Assembly (NCBI GenBank): GCA_013399875.1
Contig: VXAZ01002491.1
Location: 1 to 64,000 of the forward strand
Direction: 5' to 3'
Length of the DNA: 64,000 bases
Source: Gymnorhina tibicen
Lineage: Eukaryota > Chordata > Aves > Passeriformes > Artamidae
This document shows positions 60,801-64,000 of this stretch, in pieces. The notes below the pieces were generated by a model. It was not told where the DNA came from. It searched no databases and was given only the letters and a program-made list of their open reading frames with translations. Positions within the stretch are counted from its first letter, which is position 1, and each line of letters starts with the position of its first letter. The translations under genes were made by a program, and so were the position numbers.

Positions 60801-61699
60801 GGTGACATTGCTGGTTCCTTGTCGTGGCCACTCTGCCTTCTGTGGGTGGTTTGCAATTTATGCCTGGAGGTGTGCAGGGAAGCCTGTATTTCATACAGCT
60901 GCTTTGCCCTGTCATCACTTTGGCGTGGGGAGCCAAAGTTGCATTAGTTATAGTATTTTACCATTTCTAAGCTTCTTTTAAGAACAATGGGGACTAAGAC
61001 GTATTAAAAAACAGCCAGAGAGAGCTTGAAGTTTTGAAATCAGAGTGTTTACTGCTAGACAAATTTTCCCTTTGGAGAGACACACTTTAGAACTGGATGA
61101 CGTTTTACAAAAGGAAAGGCCTTTAGCTTTCTGAAGATCCAGCCTCCTTATATATTTAGTGATAAAAATATCAAAAACATTAGCTTTAAACTATATGGAG
61201 CATTAGGGTAGGAAGGCACTGAGTGCTTAAAATTAGAGCATTTGTTCTACCATTTATTTGAGCAGAGAGGTAATAAAACTGTCAAATATTTACTTCTTTT
61301 TATACTTTTAAACTAAATATTACCAATGTGGTGGTTATTCCCCATTGTTAAAATAAGACTTTATATCCAACATTACAAATATATACTAACACTTTAGACT
61401 GGTATGATTTACAGTGATTGAGCTTCATGAAACACTGATCTTTAACTCCCACTAAGATGGCACAGGCATCCTCAGTCATAACAGGACCTCTGTAAAAGTA
61501 CGTGCAATATGCACAGATGAACAAACTTGCATTTTTAATGAAAGAGGTTTTTAATGAATTTGTGGCGCTTCTAAAACTCAGTCAAAGCAACTAGTCTGTT
61601 TTTTCTTGGCACAAGGGGGGAAAAAATGACCAATTTTGCTACTCTCTGATATCTGAATTAATGACTTACAGCATTCTGAAAGAAAGAAAATCTCTCTTA
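54821..61699. other. Unique non-coding DNA
   Basis: No gene or transposon was recognised. The longest frame is 232 codons (57786-58484, plus). It lacks any domain and faces a 106-codon minus frame in GC-richer DNA. A cysteine-rich minus frame at 56434-56673 and a 113-codon plus frame at 59268-59609 were considered and not supported. The stretch 59620-59770 is AT-rich with TAATTACTTA-type homeodomain cores. Confidence 0.45.
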
Positions 61700-62050
61700 C
61701 ATTAACACAAAACTTTGTACTCATAAAAATTAGGGTGAAAGACACCACCTCTGTCAGAGATTCATTTATTTGAATAAAGTTGCAGAGGCCCTTGCCTGGC
61801 CAGGAGAGGGTTCTGATCATATGATTTATTATTCGTATACTCTGTGGAACCTGGACATAATCACTCTGCTTGTTTAAGGGACTCTGTAACAGAATTTGCA
61901 TCAATACTATGTTTCCATGGAAATCAGATTAATTGAATTTCATGTTTGTGTGACCTTCATCCCACCAAGCCATTGACATCCCCTTTGATTAAGATTTCCA
62001 CTTATCTTTTGTTTATCTTTAAAGGTTGTAAAGAAATGGCTTGTGTAGGA
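61700..62050. promoter_or_regulatory. Possible conserved non-coding enhancer with RFX-like palindrome
   Basis: The stretch is repeat-free and AT-rich. It contains TTTCCATGGAAA (61912-61923), a perfect 12-bp palindrome resembling an RFX X-box core, followed at once by CAGATTAATTGAATTTCAT (homeodomain-like), and a forkhead-like TTTGTTTATCTTTAAAGG near 62009-62026. Motif density suggests an enhancer; this is inference without conservation data. Confidence 0.2.
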
Positions 62051-63539
62051 AAGGAAAATTAGAAAAAGTTAAGAAACAATTATCCTGCACTTTTGCTTTA
62101 TATAGCTGTTAGACTGTATATAAAGTGTCTCAGGTATTTTTTCCTACTCCAAATTACTTTTTTTGAAAAACAAAAATCCAGCTCTTCTTTGTGGACTATA
62201 CTTCAGGTGTAGCAGACCCTTTAAAATTTCTAGGAGCATTTGCTAGTAGGTTTCATAGTTTTTCATGATGGAGTGCTTATTTGCCTCTTCGTTCCACAAA
62301 GTCATGTGGAAACACCCCAGGCAGTTTCATTCTGCATAGAGGAAAGATGTCACAGGTGGAGAAAATACGTGGAAGTCTCACAAAATAGCATAAGACACCA
62401 AACTTATGAAGGCTCCAGGTAACAGCTTCAAAGACGAGCTCTGAACTTGGCATACAGTTATTGCAGGTATCATGTAAAGACCTGAATTACTCTTTGGATA
62501 CCCCAAAAAAAGGTGTATCACAGCAGCATGCCTCAGCTCCACTGCTTTGTTATTTGTGAGACTCGGGCTAGTAAGCTTAGAGCTAGTTTAGATATTTTTA
62601 GACTACATTTGTTAAAGCACTTGAAATGTTTTCTTCAGTTGATCCAAAAAGGAGAGCTGTTACTTGATAAAAAAGTGACCCCTTCTATGGGGAAGGAACA
62701 TCGGATACCATAAATCTCTTCAATTTAGCAAGCACGAGAAATCACGCTAAATAGAAATTTGGAATTAAAGAACTGAGACTGGAAAACAGACGACTGTAAT
62801 TAATTATTGGAAGATCTCAAATAACAGGAGAAGAAATAACCTAAAAGCAGAAAGACAGAGAATTTGTTTAAAATAGCTATTCAGGCCTCAAATATGCACC
62901 TTGGTTAAGAAACACTTCCTTTTTTACCTGAATAAAACTTTGAGCATTTCTAAAGCAGCTGTCATTAAGTATTGCTGGGCATTTTGCCTTTGGCTGGTAT
63001 ATCTGGGGAAAAAAGACAAAACAAAACTTACCCCCCAAATAGAAGAATTTGAAAGAACTATGAGATTCTGTCAAATTAACTGAATACTTAATAATATAAT
63101 TTTAAAACTCACATGGGGGAGCAAGAGAAAGGCTGAAAATACTGAAGTACTCATCTGAGCACTTTACGCTCGAACACTTTTTCTTCTGAAAGCTCTGAAA
63201 ATCAATCAAAAGGAGTAACTATCTCCCAACATAAATGATCTTTTTGTTTTATTTTGTTTCAGTTTTTTGATTAAACAAACATGCATGGGTTATCCATCAA
63301 AAATATGTTGGCTTTGAGGGAAGAGTTCTTGTACCAAAAAAGCGTTGCTTCACCGAAACTGTTTGAGCAAGATTCATTTTGGCCTTTCTGCACATAGAGA
63401 TGGGGATCACAGGAGGTTCCTCTAAAATAACTTCTGCTCCCTGTGAAATAACTGATCTTCATTGCAGCTGACACAGTCCTCCCTTGCTGCCATTTATGTC
63501 TCGTGGACCCAGCAGGTCTCGAGAGGAGGGGCTGCCCTG
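62051..63539. other. Unique non-coding DNA
   Basis: Short AT-rich frames only; nothing recognised. Confidence 0.5.
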
Positions 63540-64000
63540 CAGCACGGCCTTTGTAGTAATTGATATTTATTGCAGGGTCACCATTTCTTTAGCATTCATT
63601 ACAGACACTGATTAGAGAGGGTGATAAAGACATTGCTGGAGATCAAAGCCCATCGTGGACTGGGGAAAAAAAAAGCATGCAAAGTAGCATTTTAAATGGA
63701 TGCATCTATTTAATCTATTTGCTGCTGATGTTTTCATACACATGGTTTAGTGGTATTAGATTCAGAAGGTGTAGCAGAGGCTTTAATTTGCTTCAGTTCT
63801 GGTCTAATAGGCATACAGACACCAGAGGATTCGGAAATACTGAGCTCAGAAGTACCCTGACAAACCTTTGTACTCATAATAACAAGAGCTGGTGTGAGCT
63901 TATACAATTTAAAACTAATTGCCCAGCCAACATGCTCATTACCATATTGATGCAGCTCATAAATCAAAGCCCTGCCTATTCAAGCTGTTTACCAGTCTTG
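63540..64000. promoter_or_regulatory. Possible conserved non-coding element at the right edge
   Basis: Directly after a small GC-rich patch (63480-63550) comes repeat-free DNA with many homeodomain-type cores: GTAATTGATATTTATTGC (63556-63573), TTTAATTTGC, AACTAATTGCC and CATATTGATGCAG, continuing to the window end. The 77-codon minus frame 63734-63967 covers the same DNA but has no recognised domain. The texture resembles deeply conserved enhancers; conservation was not testable. Confidence 0.22.

Noticed and set aside
1..64000. Endogenous retrovirus, CRISPR array, tRNA or rRNA gene, mitochondrial insertion
   Set aside because: Looked for LTR pairs with gag/pol/env remnants, regularly spaced direct repeats, cloverleaf A/B boxes and mitochondrial gene sequence; none was seen. 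Small or highly diverged cases could be missed by eye.

Overview
The window looks like nuclear DNA of a bird. The only clearly recognisable interspersed repeats are CR1-type LINE fragments, and the best of them end in the avian-style 3' tail of tandem ATTCTATG units (19938-19980 on the plus strand, 1655-1680 as its complement). No Alu, L1 or B1-like sequence, no bacterial gene organisation, no retroviral LTR pair and no mitochondrial segment was seen. The species cannot be fixed from the sequence. Summing my coordinates, CR1-derived DNA is about 3.0 kb, roughly 5% of the window, which fits a bird genome.

No known protein-coding gene could be recognised. Almost all open frames are short, lack codon or domain character and have equally long frames on the opposite strand. 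The window is best read as a gene desert or the inside of one or more very long introns. A few segments are worth testing as exons because they combine an open frame with a good splice acceptor: 10617-10864 and 22471-22696 on the minus strand, and 47107-47289 on the plus strand. None matches a family I can name.

Layout: 1-1009 AT-rich unique DNA; 1010-2052 two head-on CR1 fragments; 2053-19084 unique DNA with a CpG/octamer patch near 6 kb, a 40-bp tandem duplication at 11.15 kb and a 42-bp duplication at 14.5 kb; 19085-21102 a cluster of three same-strand CR1 3' ends; 21103-26429 unique DNA with a candidate exon at 22.5 kb; 26430-28750 a GC- and CpG-rich domain containing the longest open frame (266 codons) and a short CpG island near 28.6 kb; 28751-52534 unique DNA with microsatellites and two minus-strand CR1 3' ends (34.8 and 42.6 kb); 52535-52860 an older, diverged CR1/L3-like remnant; 54756-54820 a perfect (GTTTG)13 array; then AT-rich unique DNA to the end, with several stretches (59.6, 61.7-62.0 and 63.5-64.0 kb) whose dense homeodomain-type motifs resemble conserved non-coding enhancers.

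There is no operon-like logic or multi-gene system here, and no sign of a novel defence, mobile or biosynthetic system. The most informative leads are the candidate exons, the GC-rich/CpG-island domain and the enhancer-like AT-rich stretches. All depend on comparative or transcript data that cannot be seen in a single sequence.
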